A stretch of DNA of 64,000 nt from Sycobia sp. Sy_11 (GCA_018907035.1 JACCIC010000121.1:431001-495000); one strand, 5' to 3'; shown: positions 45,741-56,705, counted from the stretch's first letter. The notes: a model not told the origin generated them from the letters alone. Translations and numbers: made by a program.

Positions 45741-46320
45741 CGATTAGTTTTTGTGTGACTCTGCCGCTGGGATGAGACAGCTCGTGCAACGTATTAAATA
45801 CCTGACGTCGAAGAGATTCTGGCACATAAGGTCGCGTATTATTAGTAGATACATCGCAGAAAAGTGTTGCTTTGGACCCTGGCAGAGTTAGCCTCTTCAA
45901 TTGCAGGGCTGAATCTGTTCGCAATAAGTCTCTAAGCTCTTCGTCTGCTTCTTGCGCCGTTGCCATTTCATCCAGGCTCACTGCCCGTGTAACCTCGGAC
46001 ACGCGCGACAACGTGTCCGCGACGACATTACTCAACCCGCTGACGTGCCGTATGTCAGTCGTGAACTGAGATATATAGTCCAGGTGTCGAAACTGTCGCG
46101 GCGAACATTTCTCCAGTTTTTGGTGGAAAGCGAACACAAGAGGTTTGTGATCCGTATACACTGTCACGGGTCGCCCCTCGATGGTGTAACGAAATCTTTT
46201 GACCGCAGCGTATATGGCTAACAGCTTGCGGTCATATGCGCTGTATTTCCGTTGCGCGTTATTAAGTGCCTTCGTAAAAAAAGCTAACGGCTGCCACACG
46301 TCGTCTTTCTATTGCTGGAG
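45741..46320 (-). pseudogene. Gypsy RNase H and integrase zinc-binding region
   Basis: Reads MWQPLAFFTKALNNAQRKYS, then KLLAIYAAVKRFRYTIEG and VYTDHKPLVFAF (RNase H). It continues through RHVSGLSNVVADTLSRV and the HHCC-type zinc segment (HELSHPSGRVTQKLI ... CVACQRSK). The frame is open for about 240 codons, the longest intact stretch of this element. Confidence 0.9.
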
Positions 46321-46783
46321 CGTCGCGCCTATCGCATAATTCGAGGCATCGACGGCTATGCCTAATGCCGCACCCGGGATAGGATGAGCGAGTAACATTG
46401 CATTGGCTAAGGCGTTCTTCATAGCCATGAACGAATCTCCGGCTGCCTGTGTCCACACGACAGGGGCTTTTCCTTTTCCAAAACAATGCCGTATTTCTTC
46501 AGCCTGTCAAACAATGTTTTTAAGTGCACTTCGTGCTCACTTTTATTACACGACGCGATAAGGATGTCGTTGATGTACGCATAACAAAAATTCAACCCGC
46601 GAAGCACTTCGTCGATAAACCGCTGAAATGTTTTAGCAGCATTTTTCAGACCAAACGGAATTCGCACGAACTCGTACCATCCGAAAGGTGTAGTAATGGC
46701 CGTTTTCTCAATGTCTTCGGCGGACACCGGAATTTGATGATAGGCTCTCACCAAGTCGATCGTTGAAAATATCGTCTTGCCCG
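46321..46783 (-). pseudogene. Gypsy reverse transcriptase, C-terminal half
   Basis: Reads [19 protein letters not shown], then [19 protein letters not shown] and the active site [10 protein letters not shown]. The YIDD box is YIND (46566-46577), an Asp-to-Asn change in a catalytic residue. The left boundary with RNase H is frameshifted near 46420. Confidence 0.9.
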
Positions 46784-46854
46784 AGTTATATAACTATATT
46801 CTTGATCTCCGTATGTCAAACCCGAAATAATCGAACAAACATAGAAGGAACACA

Positions 46855-46885
<31 letters not shown>

Positions 46886-47171
46886 CGTATTTATAGATAT
46901 ATAAGAATAAATTAATTGAACTACAATAGTTAATTAAGAGATTCTTTTATTATGCCTCTTTACAGCTTGAAAGCCCAACAGAGAGTGGCACGTCGAGTTG
47001 TATAAAATTATATTGTCATATAAGAGTTATAATTTTATTGTGGAGCACTGATGTCAGCAGAAGTGTCCGTTTACCTCCTCCAGACGGTAGCAAGTCTCCG
47101 TAGAATAAAAGATGCTAATACGACGAATAGGCGGAAAAGAGCGTGGGAGCATTCGTGAGAGTTATATAACT
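46784..47171 (-). mobile_element. Nested insertion, probable solo LTR (388 bp)
   Basis: Begins and ends with the 12-bp palindrome AGTTATATAACT (46784-46795 and 47160-47171). It is flanked by the 4-bp duplication CCCG (46780-46783 and 47172-47175). Removing it and one CCCG restores the RT codons [10 protein letters not shown]. It carries a TA tract (46857-46887) and an AATAAAAG string on the minus strand, fitting an LTR poly-A signal. 4-bp duplications and AGTTA-type ends fit some insect Gypsy-group LTRs. No coding capacity. A MITE is the main alternative. Confidence 0.75.
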
Positions 47172-47482
47172 CCCGCGAGAGCCTGAGAAAAATCCTCTAT
47201 ATGCGGTACAGGATAACGATCAGCCACCGTGCAATTATGAAGCGCACGATAATCTACGGATGGCCGTAAACTACTGTCTTTTTTTACCGCGATATGCAGC
47301 GGTAGAGCCCACGGACTCTTCGATGGTCTAATAATTCCTTGCTGCATCATTACCTTGAATGCTTTTCGCGCGTGTTTAAGCTTGTCGGGCGGCAGTCTCC
47401 TTGGTCGGCCGAATACAAGTCGCCTGGGCGTCGCCTCGATTCTATGTGTAACGCTGTGCATCACTTCGCTGCTGGCGTTCAC
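47172..47482 (-). pseudogene. Gypsy reverse transcriptase, N-terminal half
   Basis: Reads RRLPPDKLKHARKAFKVMMQ and IIRPSKSPWALPLHIAVKKD, then VDYRALHNCTV and DRYPVPHIEDFSQALAG. These are the fingers and first palm motifs of a Gypsy RT. It stops at the nested insertion. Confidence 0.92.
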
Positions 47483-47485
47483 TGG

Positions 47486-47944
47486 TCACGAGAACTCCGG
47501 ATATTCGGCTAGAATCCGATGATATCGGGATTGTCCCCAGACCGTTCTTACGGAGCCGACTTCTTTGGTTGCTATTTGACCTTGTGCTTGCCGCAGTGTA
47601 ATTTTATCGATGAGGAATTGATTTCGCGCATCTATCAGCAGCCCGAAGTGCGAGAGGAAATCGATGTCTATTATTGGCTTCTCGTCGTCGGCAATGACAA
47701 ACTTCCACGTAAAATCCCGTCGCATTCGTAAATTAAGGCGCAGCGTTATTTCGCCGTACGTTACAATAGGCGTGCCATTTGCCGCGAAAAGTTTGACATC
47801 GGTTTCTTTCCTGAAGCCGGTTACTTTCATTCGTGGAAAAGCGCATATATCGGCGCCCCTGTCGATGAGAAATTGCAATTTCGTGTTGCAATCCCTAATA
47901 AATATACGACGTGTCTGGTTTCCGTCGGTGCTTGTCGCGTTCAC
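47486..47944 (-). pseudogene. Gypsy aspartic protease with altered active site
   Basis: The active-site motif reads FLIDRGADICAFPR: Asp is present but the following Thr/Ser is Arg (47852-47863). Family proteases need D-T/S-G. The downstream IIDIDFLSHFGLLIDARN is typical of the C-terminal part of the domain. Confidence 0.85.
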
Positions 47945-47999
47945 GGACGGCTCAGTTCGTTTCCCGACTTACGCGAACAAGGTGATCGGCACCTTGTTG

Positions 48000-48791
48000 A
48001 ATGGTCACCTAACCTCTGATGGTACCAGCACTCTCCTGATCTGCTGTGACTTTTTCTCTGCTCCTGATCCTGTAGCGACGAGGGCGGTAATTTCGATTTC
48101 TGCCGCGTTTCCTCTCCTTGAGCAGCTCGGCCACCATCGTCGTGAGCTCCGAGACCCCTGGTGCAATTTCCGTCGGCGCGGGCTCGATGTTAGCGATTTT
48201 TAGTTGCGGTGCCATCGTTTCGTGGACTTTATCCGCAAGTTCGGCCACTTTACCGAGCTGGCTGTCAGCTTACACAGCCAGTATTGCTTGTGTATTTGCC
48301 AGTAGGCGATCGATCCAGATCGTCTTTAGCAAATTTTAGCAAAAAAACAAAGGAGCCAGACTCTCGAGATGATGTAAGAACTGTGATGGCCTCCTGTCGC
48401 CGAGTTCGTCCCGCGCAAGCAGCTGCTTCAGCTTACTGTCCTCCGAAGTGGAGAGTCTGCTGATCAACTGCGATTTCAACTTCGCATATTTTTTTTCTGA
48501 CGGCGGATTTCTCATTATATCGCGTACCTCACGTATCACTGTTTTGTCTAACCCGGATACTGCATAGTGGAATTTTAAATGATCCGCTGTTATTCCACAA
48601 ATAGTAAATTGCGATTCAAGCATCCAAAAATAACACTCAGGGTCGCCACTATCGAACGGAGGAGTTTTGACTGTTATCCGCGCTGTATCCGTACGGGCTG
48701 GAGCGTTGTTTCCGCTGCTCATACTAGCGTCTTCGCCTTTGTTGCTTACTTGGCTGACGTTCATATCCGTTTCCGTCCACTCCATAGACAT
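48000..48791 (-). pseudogene. Gypsy gag
   Basis: From ATG at 48791 the frame reads MSMEWTETDMN, then VKTPPFDSGDPECYFWMLES and DHLKFHYAVSGLD. KLKQLLARDELGDRRPSQFL follows. This is the insect Gypsy gag pattern without visible zinc knuckles. A frameshift near 48340 separates the C-terminal part, which starts MAELADKVHE. The primer-binding site TTGGTGACCTCGAC sits at 48814-48801, directly before it. Confidence 0.85.
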
Positions 48792-48814
48792 TTCGATCAA
48801 GTCGAGGTCACCAA

Positions 48815-49081
48815 TGTGGGATGGGATTGATTAGTGGACAAAAGAACACCAAACGTATATTCAAACACAACACAGACGGAGATATTTTATTTCACCAAGG
48901 ACGTTCTACAAACGTTAACGCGGCGAGAGATATGTGTTACAGTTATGCGTGCGGCTCTGACGCTACCCGAAATCGAACTGCCTCTCTGAGGTGCGCTTGC
49001 CCTCTTAATAACCTTGCAACTAACGGATGTTTCACTTGCCTGTTTGAACCTGTCAAATACAAGTATTCGCGTGTCGCCACA
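48815..49081 (-). repeat. 5' LTR of the Gypsy element (267 bp)
   Basis: Partner of 44371-44637. On the minus strand it is followed at once by the primer-binding site TTGGTGACCTCGAC. Confidence 0.92.
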
Positions 49082-49086
49082 CGCAT

Positions 49087-50029
49087 TAGAAGAATAAGAT
49101 AATTTAAATAAATTTCCCAACATTTTTTGTTCTTTCGCCAAGTTTTTTTCCATTAGAACTGATTCTCCTATCTTTTTAAACCGAAGCTTGCTTGTGTATC
49201 TCTTTTCCCTAAGGTAGTGCAATTTCAAATGTTCCTGTTTGTAAATCACATATAGTGTAACTTTGATTTAATTAAATATATACAGGAATATAACGGTATT
49301 TCAAAGGATGAGAATTATTTTTAATTATCAGTGTTTAGTTTTTTAGAAAAAGAAAACTTTATTTAAAATGCTACATATTCTCATACGTAGATCAATAACG
49401 TATTTTGTTACTTTTACATTAAAAATATCTCGAATAACCTAACATAATAAACAAGGATTAAGGCTAGATTCATCCTCACGTATCGCAAACATTTGAAACT
49501 TTTAAAAAAGTATAGACTGCTTCTTGGATCATAGAATTATTCAAATTTTGCTCCCTAGATAATAAAAGAAAAAATCTTTACATTATAGTTTACGAATACA
49601 TTCTACATACAATAATTACCATAGTTTTTAGTACAAAAAATTAAGCTCAGGGCATGTGTTCGTTTTAGCAAAAGGATTACCTAGTCCTTATAATAATAAT
49701 ATAATAATGAATCAATATTTCAGTCTTATTAAATAAAGAATGACAAATAAAAAATCTGTAATGTTTACCAATATTCTTTAAAGATATGCTCACAGTTAAC
49801 AGAGTACGTAATAAAAATTTGTAGATAGAATGAAGATCTGGCGATACCTTGTATATAACACCATGTCCGAGAATAGACAAAAGTGACGAGGTAGGCATAT
49901 GATACCTCATTAAGAATGCTCCTCGAGATAGCCGGAAGTGTGAATCGATCGTTGCGCCTCATAGAGACAAACTTTGTGTCAAGTTGGAAAACTAAACTCA
50001 ATGTTCTGCACTATCCACATTACAGGAAC

Positions 50030-50079
<50 letters not shown>

Positions 50080-50363
50080 TTGTTAATTATCTTTAGTTAC
50101 TATAATTTAATGTAAAAAAATTCTACTATGGTTTAAATAGATTTTGATTTATATATACTTCATGTTTTTGTATAACATTTACCAATATATAATATATATG
50201 ACGACAAAAAATAAAAAGTAAATTTGTTTCCGGTTTAGTAGTTCATTCATAGAACACTTTTAATATTACGTTTAGATATACTTTTATTCCGAAAACGCTC
50301 TTGTCCCAAATTCCTATGTAAATTTAAACCTGTATTTATGTCCGTATGAAACGTCAGAGAGTC
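49087..50363. other. AT-rich non-coding stretch
   Basis: No supported feature apart from a (TA)n array at 50032-50074. Confidence 0.6.
50032..50074. repeat. (TA)n microsatellite
   Basis: Perfect TA repeat of about 43 bp. Confidence 0.95.
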
Positions 50364-50379
50364 ATGTAAGCCCAGCAAA

Positions 50380-50740
50380 ACCTATTCAAACCGTCTCTAT
50401 TACTAATATAAAATATATTTATGAAAACAATATAAATTATATTTTATTATTTCTCCACGCTCCTTCCTTTTCTGAGTTCAAGGAATTTCACAGTTGGAAA
50501 ATTTTCTCTATTTGCTCTCTCGAGAAATGATATATAATATATATAAGTTTTGATCGCTTATGATTACTTGGGTTATTCGCTATACTTATACAATCGTTAT
50601 TGTCTTCATAAATTACAATCGGTTTCATGATTTTAATTTCAATAGTATTTATTAAAGACTTTAGCCATAATGCTTCCTTAACACCTTCAAATAAAGTCAT
50701 ATATTCTGCTTCTGTTCAAGAAGCTGCTACAGATGCTTGT
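50380..50740 (-). pseudogene. Copia copy B RNase H
   Basis: Reads VIYEDNNDCISIANNPSNHK and YIIYHFSREQIEK. A deletion relative to copy A removes the segment between FSREQ and the LTKPL end. Confidence 0.85.
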
Positions 50741-50879
50741 CTTTTAGTATTCCAGCAAATCGTGCATTTTTCAAATAACTTTAAAAACAAGTAGCCTGTT
50801 GTACTTTTTCGATCAGTACCTTCATGAACACCCTAATAAGATTTAAGATAACCACTTCAAATATTTTCACTGTTGCCTT

Positions 50880-52019
50880 TTGTATAAGTTAATTTTAAAT
50901 TCATCGAACCTTTCAAATATCTTAAAACTCTTTCTAGGCATTTCCATAGTTCTGTATTATTTTTATTTGAATATCTACTTAGAATATTTATTGCTGTACT
51001 CAAATCTGGACGCGTACAAATCATTACATACAATAAGCATCCGATAAGATTTTGAAAAAGGGCATCGTATTTGGTATCTGAATTTAAATCAATATAATTT
51101 ATATTATTTTCAAGTGGTGTGCTTACAGCATCACAATCACTCGTGTTAAATTAATTTAAAATCGTTTTTATATATGAACTCTAATTAAAAATAAGTACAT
51201 CATTATTTCATTATTTCATAATTTCATTATTTCATTATTTCACTATCTAGATCGTAATTACATAATATTATAATTTTTATTCCATGAAATAGTTTAATTT
51301 CTTTTAAATCTGTCATTCTGAATTTATTCATTAAATAAGTTTTTCAATTATTCATTCTTTGAATATTGGCTGTAACAATTACTAAGTCATCTACGTAGAG
51401 TACAATATATATATATATTCGTAGACATTTCTTCTTTATTTAAAATTTATATACAACGATCAATTAATGAATTTTTTAAACCATTTTCTATTAATGTTTT
51501 ATCAAAATTTCGAACCAACATCTTACTGCTTGTTTCAATCCATATATAGCTTTATTTAATTTACAAACTTGATTTGTTTTGTATTTAATTCCTTCAGGAA
51601 TTTTCATGTAATTTTCTTTCTACAATGAACCATTTAAAAATACAGTTTTTTGCATCCATTTGGTGAATAAGCAAATTATATTGATTTGCAAACGCTATAA
51701 ATAATCTAAAACTTGTAATTCTTGCTACAGGAGCAAAAGTCTCATTATACTAAATTAAATAGTTTTGATTTAAACTACGAGCAACAAGATGCGCTTTATA
51801 TTTAGATGGATTTCCATGTTCATCATTTTTAATAGCGAATACCCATTTGCAATCTATAATATTTTTGTTTTGTGGCTTTGATACTAGTATCCAAGATTTA
51901 TTAAAATAATATGAATTTAATTCATATTTAATTGCTTTTTCCCATTTTTCTTTATGGATATGATTTTGAATATCATTGTAATTATTGGGAATTTCACCAT
52001 TTACTGATTGTGTACACAA
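50880..52019 (-). pseudogene. Copia copy B reverse transcriptase
   Basis: Starts with HKEKWEKAIKYELNSYYF, then WVFAIKNDEHGNPSKYKAHL and VARSL. The active-site region LYVDDL (about 51387-51404) is intact. A run of ATTTCATT repeats (about 51203-51245) is inserted downstream of it and absent from copy A. Confidence 0.85.
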
Positions 52020-52135
52020 AACGTAATTTATTTCTTCATAAAAAAATCTTAGTTTATCTTTGACTCTATTACTCCTTCTTAGAGTCGTAATTATTTTCTT
52101 TGTATTATATTTATCATTTTTAAAATTCTGACTGA

Positions 52136-52620
52136 TTGCAATTATCTATTTCTATTATAGATTTATCAGACTTGTTCAAATTTTCATTTAAATTTCTGTC
52201 TATTTTCGAATCTGGTTCATCTGATTCATCTTTTTGTGAGATTGATCATCCAGAAATTTTTTTGATTTTTCATTATCAGATTACTGAGACTCAACTGATT
52301 TGTTACGAACATCACGTTCATCAGTTTTCTTGGAATTTTCTATTACAATTCCTTTAAGAAATTTTTCTGATTTTCCATTATCAGATTTCTGAATGATATC
52401 AGATTTCAGATTCTGATTTCTCTACTGATTTGTTACGAACATCACATTCATCAGTTTTCTTGGAATTTTCTATGACCATTCCTTCCAGAAATTTTTCTGA
52501 TTTTCCATTATCAGATTTTTGAGTCGCTACTAATTTGTTACGAACATTACGTTCATCAGTTTTCTTGGAATTTTTATTACAATTCCTTCAAGCCTCATTT
52601 CTGGTTTCGAATTCAAAAAA
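52136..52620 (-). repeat. Tandem repeats in the Copia integrase-RT linker
   Basis: A unit containing GATTTGTTACGAACATCACG starts at 52297, 52427 and 52532, so the periods are about 130 and 105 bp. The repeats lie in the coding linker after the integrase, where Copia proteins are variable. The same Ser/Glu/Asp-rich peptide pattern recurs in each unit, with stops. Confidence 0.8.
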
Positions 52621-52959
52621 TTTATTTCATCAGCTTTCACATCCCTTGCTACAATAAAATTTTTTGATTCTACATCCCAGATTTTATAATAAAATTAAAA
52701 TTAAAACGTAACCAACTAAAATACCTTTCCACGATTTATCTTCAAAATTTTAATTTTTCTATTTCTTATTTTATTATTCACATAAATTGTACTATCGAAA
52801 ACTTTTATATTTTTTACTTAAGGATTTTTACCATACTATAATTGATATGGTATTTTATACTGTTTTAAAGCTTTAGTAAGGGTTCAATTTATGAAATACG
52901 TAGCAGTTAAAACTGCTTCTCCCCAAATTACTTCCTTCAGTTTATCTCACTTATCAAGG

Positions 52960-53503
52960 TAGTACTTTTTCAGTAATTTTTCTAATCATTCTTTCTCCAC
53001 TTAATAATAGAGTATGAGGAACTCAGGAGTATGAGGAACTCTCAAGAGTATGAGAGTTAAATGATAGCTGATTTCATTATATTTTCAATAGTCCTTCATT
53101 TCATTCGATAAATACTTTCGACCATAATCACAATATAAATTTACTATTTTTAAATTAAAATGAGTTTGACTTTTTTTTATAAAGTCTTTGAAAACAGAGA
53201 ATACATCTGACTTGAATGCTATTAAATATGTAATGTAGTAGTGCGTAAATTCATCTACAAACAATACAAAAAAATTTTTACCATTAATGGCAAGAGAGTG
53301 ATTGGTCCGCAAACGTCTGAATGAACAATAAAAAGTGGTTTTTTAATATGATTTTTATTTTTTCTTTTCTGAAAAGGTAGTCTTGCTTGTTTGCCAAAAA
53401 TAAAAGATTCACAAATATTATCATTTGGTAGAACATTATTAATTAATTTAATACCATCGACCATCTTATTATGTTTCATTTCAATAATTTTCATTTTTCC
53501 CAT
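52960..53503 (-). pseudogene. Copia copy B integrase
   Basis: The zinc/GAG-pre-integrase part reads MKIIEMKHNKMVDGIKL and FGKQARLPF. The catalytic core has IVHSDVCGPI (first Asp) and NLYCDYGRKYLSNEM (second Asp). After a triplicated CTCATACTC block (about 53005-53045), GERMIRKITEK carries the catalytic Glu. Frameshifts divide it near 53280. Confidence 0.88.
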
Positions 53504-53816
53504 ATGTCCAAGTCTTTAATGCCATCAACTATAATTACTGTTTATCGCATTAGAAATTTTTTGATAATTTATTAATAATGAATCTTATAGGAATCAAATT
53601 ATTTATGGGCTTACCGACAAAAATTACTTTATCATTTTTAGTAACTTCAATCTCATCTGTGCTTTCTGCATGTTGCTGACAGATAGTAAATTTTGCGGCA
53701 CCTTCGAACAATATAAAACGTCCTCCAGAACACCTTTAATCCTTCCTTGCTGGTAATATTCAGGATACTTCTTTTACTTGCAACTGTCAAGTTTTATTAT
53801 CTGCTGAATATTGCTG
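53504..53816 (-). pseudogene. Copia copy B gag-protease interval, decayed
   Basis: Between gag and integrase, where the protease should be. Only short scraps are recognisable and no D-T/S-G active site could be read. Confidence 0.5.
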
Positions 53817-54140
53817 TTAATTTTTCGTAGAGAATCTGCGATTCTTTATAAGATGATTATCTCTGCCATATTGGAAAACCACATCAAGACTGCAAAACTG
53901 TTTTTGCCGTATCATTGGTTGTTGAAAAACCGAGGAAAGAATCTTAAAGATATTCACTATTTCACGTTTTGCAATGTGTTCAGACTTTCTCCACTTTTCT
54001 GCTATTACTGCAGGGACTTGCTCATCAAGTACGTGCAATAGATCAAGTTCAGATAGAAGAGATTGGATTCTAAACTTCCACACACTATATTTTTCACCGT
54101 TAAAAGGCTTAATATTCCTTTTTGTTTTCATGGATTCCAT
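53817..54140 (-). pseudogene. Copia copy B gag
   Basis: ATG at 54140. IKPFNGEKYSVWKFRIQSLL and ELDLLHVL form the N-terminal Copia gag signature (L-N-G-x-N-Y-x-x-W-K-x-R). The C-terminal part and zinc knuckle are lost after residue 75 or so. Confidence 0.88.
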
Positions 54141-54252
54141 TTTTCACCTAATAGAAAAAAACTGTTTTTTTTTTTGTTGTGTATTTGACACAGTTTTATT
54201 TTACTACTAGATTACACTATACACAAAACCACGGAAAGTTTACTCGCGAAAT

Positions 54253-54266
54253 CTGGGCCGATAACC
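54253..54266 (-). promoter_or_regulatory. Copia primer-binding site (initiator tRNA-Met type)
   Basis: On the plus strand CTGGGCCGATAACC equals, with one mismatch, the anticodon-arm segment of initiator tRNA-Met (CTGGGCCCATAACC). The minus strand is therefore complementary to it. Drosophila copia primes with this internal tRNA fragment. It lies 3 bp from the LTR edge. Confidence 0.85.
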
Positions 54267-54269
54267 TAT

Positions 54270-54635
54270 TGAATTTTTGTTAAATATAGTAGGTGGAATG
54301 TTACATAAAGATACACGAAATAATCTTTTAACATGAACTTTATTTCAAACGAGGAAAGAAAACACGCCTGTTCAAACGAAAGAACAACGCAAGACTCACT
54401 ACAGTACTCGATAAAGAAAACTTTGCAAGCCCTTGTAAGAAGCTTAAAACCTATATAAAAAATCAGGTATCTAAACAATAAACTCATAAATCATTTGCCA
54501 CGCAGGGCAGCAAAGACATAGATCGTAATAAGACCCAGCGGACATATATGTTTACATCCTTTTACGATACGGTCCAATATTTAATTTCAAGTATTTTTTG
54601 CTTTATTATTTATAGAAGGCTAAAATAATCTAACA
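54270..54635 (-). repeat. 5' LTR of Copia copy B (366 bp)
   Basis: TG...CA ends and equal length with 34394-34759. The primer-binding site on its inner side marks it as the 5' LTR. Both LTRs contain the same 60-70 codon minus-strand open frame, which is a feature of the LTR and not a gene. Confidence 0.92.
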
Positions 54636-54659
54636 TATACATGTATATATATATATATA

Positions 54660-55482
54660 CGAGCATCCCCCGTCCTGGCTTTGCCCGAGATAATAATTTA
54701 ACCAATTTCTTAAACAATTCAATAATATTTAAGTAGAAAGTACTCTATATATAAGAGTCTATATTAATAGAAATGATTGACCGTAATTTACCTATCGTCG
54801 CTTCTGTATAAAAAGCTGCTTCAATGTAGCGTCCACTTCAAAAAGTTGATATTTTGTCGATCATTTTATACAATATATATATATATATATTTTGTATAAA
54901 ATTTTGCCATCATTTCTTTTGTTCAAACTAAAAGAACATAGTCTCTTGTCAATTCTGAAGTTAATATATAACGTATAACAACCAAAATATAATTTGACGT
55001 CACAAAACCATTTTATAAGAGAAGACGGAGAAAGAAAGAGAGAGAGATTTTTCCACGTAAGAGAAAATAAAATTTACAAATATCAAAAGATATCCATAAG
55101 GTGTGAGAGTAGTGTTAGATAAACCTGAAGAACAAAAAGGGTAATGCCGACTAACGTCATACCTTGTTTAGAATACGAATCCCAATGTTGGATATGACCA
55201 TTTGTCTGAGCTCACCTGGTATTAATACTTTAAGCGGACTACTTTGAGTTGACGTTCGTGATTCTATAAGCCACCTAGTGGTTGCTGGTGAAACTGATTG
55301 TTAAAACCATTAACTTAATTTATTAATGAAAGTAAAATGATTTTCAATAAAAAACACAGTCTATGTACTTCCGAAGATAATATAGAATCTATATTTCAAA
55401 TTTCAGAACAATCGGTTCAGTAGTTTTTTTGGTTATCGTGTACAAACAAAAACACGCTTTGTCTTTATAAATTAGTATATGA
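54660..55482 (-). mobile_element. Helitron-like non-autonomous element, copy H3 (possibly full length)
   Basis: The minus strand runs from TCATATACTAATTTATAAAG (55482) to the degenerate hairpin and end GATGCTCG (54660), both in AT targets. The 5' part, with GTTTTTGTTTGTACACGATA and CTACTGAACCGATTGTTC, resembles the known 5' regions of insect Helitron families. It is 823 bp long with no protein coding. The CTAA terminus of H1 and H2 is CTCG here, and the hairpin stem is mutated. It lies 24 bp from the Copia 5' LTR. Confidence 0.6.
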
Positions 55483-55520
55483 TATATGATATGACATCAT
55501 ATCATATGATATCATATGAT

Positions 55521-55521
<1 letters not shown>

Positions 55522-55567
<46 letters not shown>
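55522..55567. repeat. (TA)n microsatellite
   Basis: Perfect TA repeat of about 46 bp, preceded by an imperfect ATCATATGAT palindrome series (55490-55520). Confidence 0.95.
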
Positions 55568-55570
<3 letters not shown>

Positions 55571-55829
55571 AAGTCAAGTGCACGCACCGGAGAGATGAGG
55601 AAGGAGGAACGGGAAGGGAGGAACTGCATCCCCGTATACAAAAAAGAGCTGTAGCCAAAGCGGTGAAAAGTTTCCAAGATATTTGTATTGGTTCCGATGT
55701 ACGCGAATGGAATGTGGCGACTCGTCGGACCGCTTCGATTTCTCTCTCCCTTCTCTGTATTTCTCTATTCCTTTACGTATTAAAAAACCTAATACGTTAC
55801 TGCTGAGCTTGAGGTAAGAGCGAAATGTG

Positions 55830-55831
<2 letters not shown>

Positions 55832-55879
<48 letters not shown>
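55832..55879. repeat. (GA)n microsatellite
   Basis: Perfect GA repeat of about 48 bp. Confidence 0.95.
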
Positions 55880-55882
<3 letters not shown>

Positions 55883-56304
55883 AGAGGAAACAGGATGGGA
55901 GGTTGGGGTGTTCTACACCATTTTGTAATTCGATAGGAAGGACGAACGCCGACGCGTGCCGGGGAACTCGATGTCTCACGATCTTGCCTTCTCTCTTTAT
56001 CCCTCTCTTGTTCTCTCTCCTGATATACTCGTGGCTTTCGACACTTTTTCACATAGTAATAAGCCATCCACAACGATGAGGGCCTTTTCTCTCGTTTATC
56101 CACCGCTATAGATCTCGTTGCTCTTTCTCTTTTCTCTGCCTGCGTGCTTGCATGTGCGCGTGCGCGCACCCGGTCCGACGCTAAAAACCCCCTCATTTTC
56201 AAGGCAGACGCTCTAAACAACAATAAAAGAAGGGAATACCGCGAAGCTTCACGGGTCTGCGCCTCAGCTCGCGGCCTCCGTTCAATTTATTTGTTTTTTA
56301 TTAC

Positions 56305-56308
<4 letters not shown>

Positions 56309-56360
<52 letters not shown>
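56309..56360. repeat. (TA)n microsatellite
   Basis: Perfect TA repeat of about 52 bp. Confidence 0.95.
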
Positions 56361-56364
<4 letters not shown>

Positions 56365-56702
56365 TCCATGGCTCATCCGCAATCGATTTTGCTATACTGC
56401 TAATGCCCAGTCCATCATTTTATATAACAAAGTATCTAGTAAAGTATTCGTATATAGTGGATTGAATAACTGGCTGGTATATAAATATAAATTAATGCTG
56501 TTATGAAAAAGCAAAATAACGTTATGTAGAATTTTACTTCAAGTTTACTTTGATTTATTTTTTTCTACAACAATCTGATCTAATGTAATAAGTATAGTGT
56601 TAAAAAAGTTGCGCTCTTAAACAATTTCGAATAATTCAGTAATTTTTGGTAATATTATAACTGAAAAATTATATTAGGTTGATATAACTAAATATATAAT
56701 AT

Positions 56703-56705
<3 letters not shown>

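Larger units (their letters stand above)
44371..49081 (-). mobile_element. Complete but inactive Gypsy LTR retrotransposon
   Basis: Two 267-bp LTRs flank a minus-strand gag-pol of Gypsy order: protease, RT, RNase H, integrase. Flanking pentamers CGAAT (44366-44370) and CGCAT (49082-49086) fit a target duplication with one change. The LTRs differ at about 16 positions (about 94% identity by eye), so the insertion is not recent. A 388-bp foreign insert splits RT. Catalytic residues are lost in protease, RT and integrase. No envelope frame is present. Gypsy copy 2 at 27-29.7 kb belongs to the same family. Confidence 0.95.
50364..54635 (-). mobile_element. Copia LTR retrotransposon copy B, 3' LTR missing
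   Basis: Minus-strand order is 5' LTR (54635-54270), primer site, gag, integrase, tandem-repeat linker, RT and RNase H. Homology with copy A ends at about 50364 (CCCAGCAAAACC), so the 3' LTR is absent. Many stops and frameshifts. Copies A and B overlap in RT and RNase H and so are two separate insertions of one family. Confidence 0.9.

Noticed and set aside
55789..56223. 144-codon minus-strand open frame
   Set aside because: Driven by a GA array and purine bias; opposite-strand frames are equally open.
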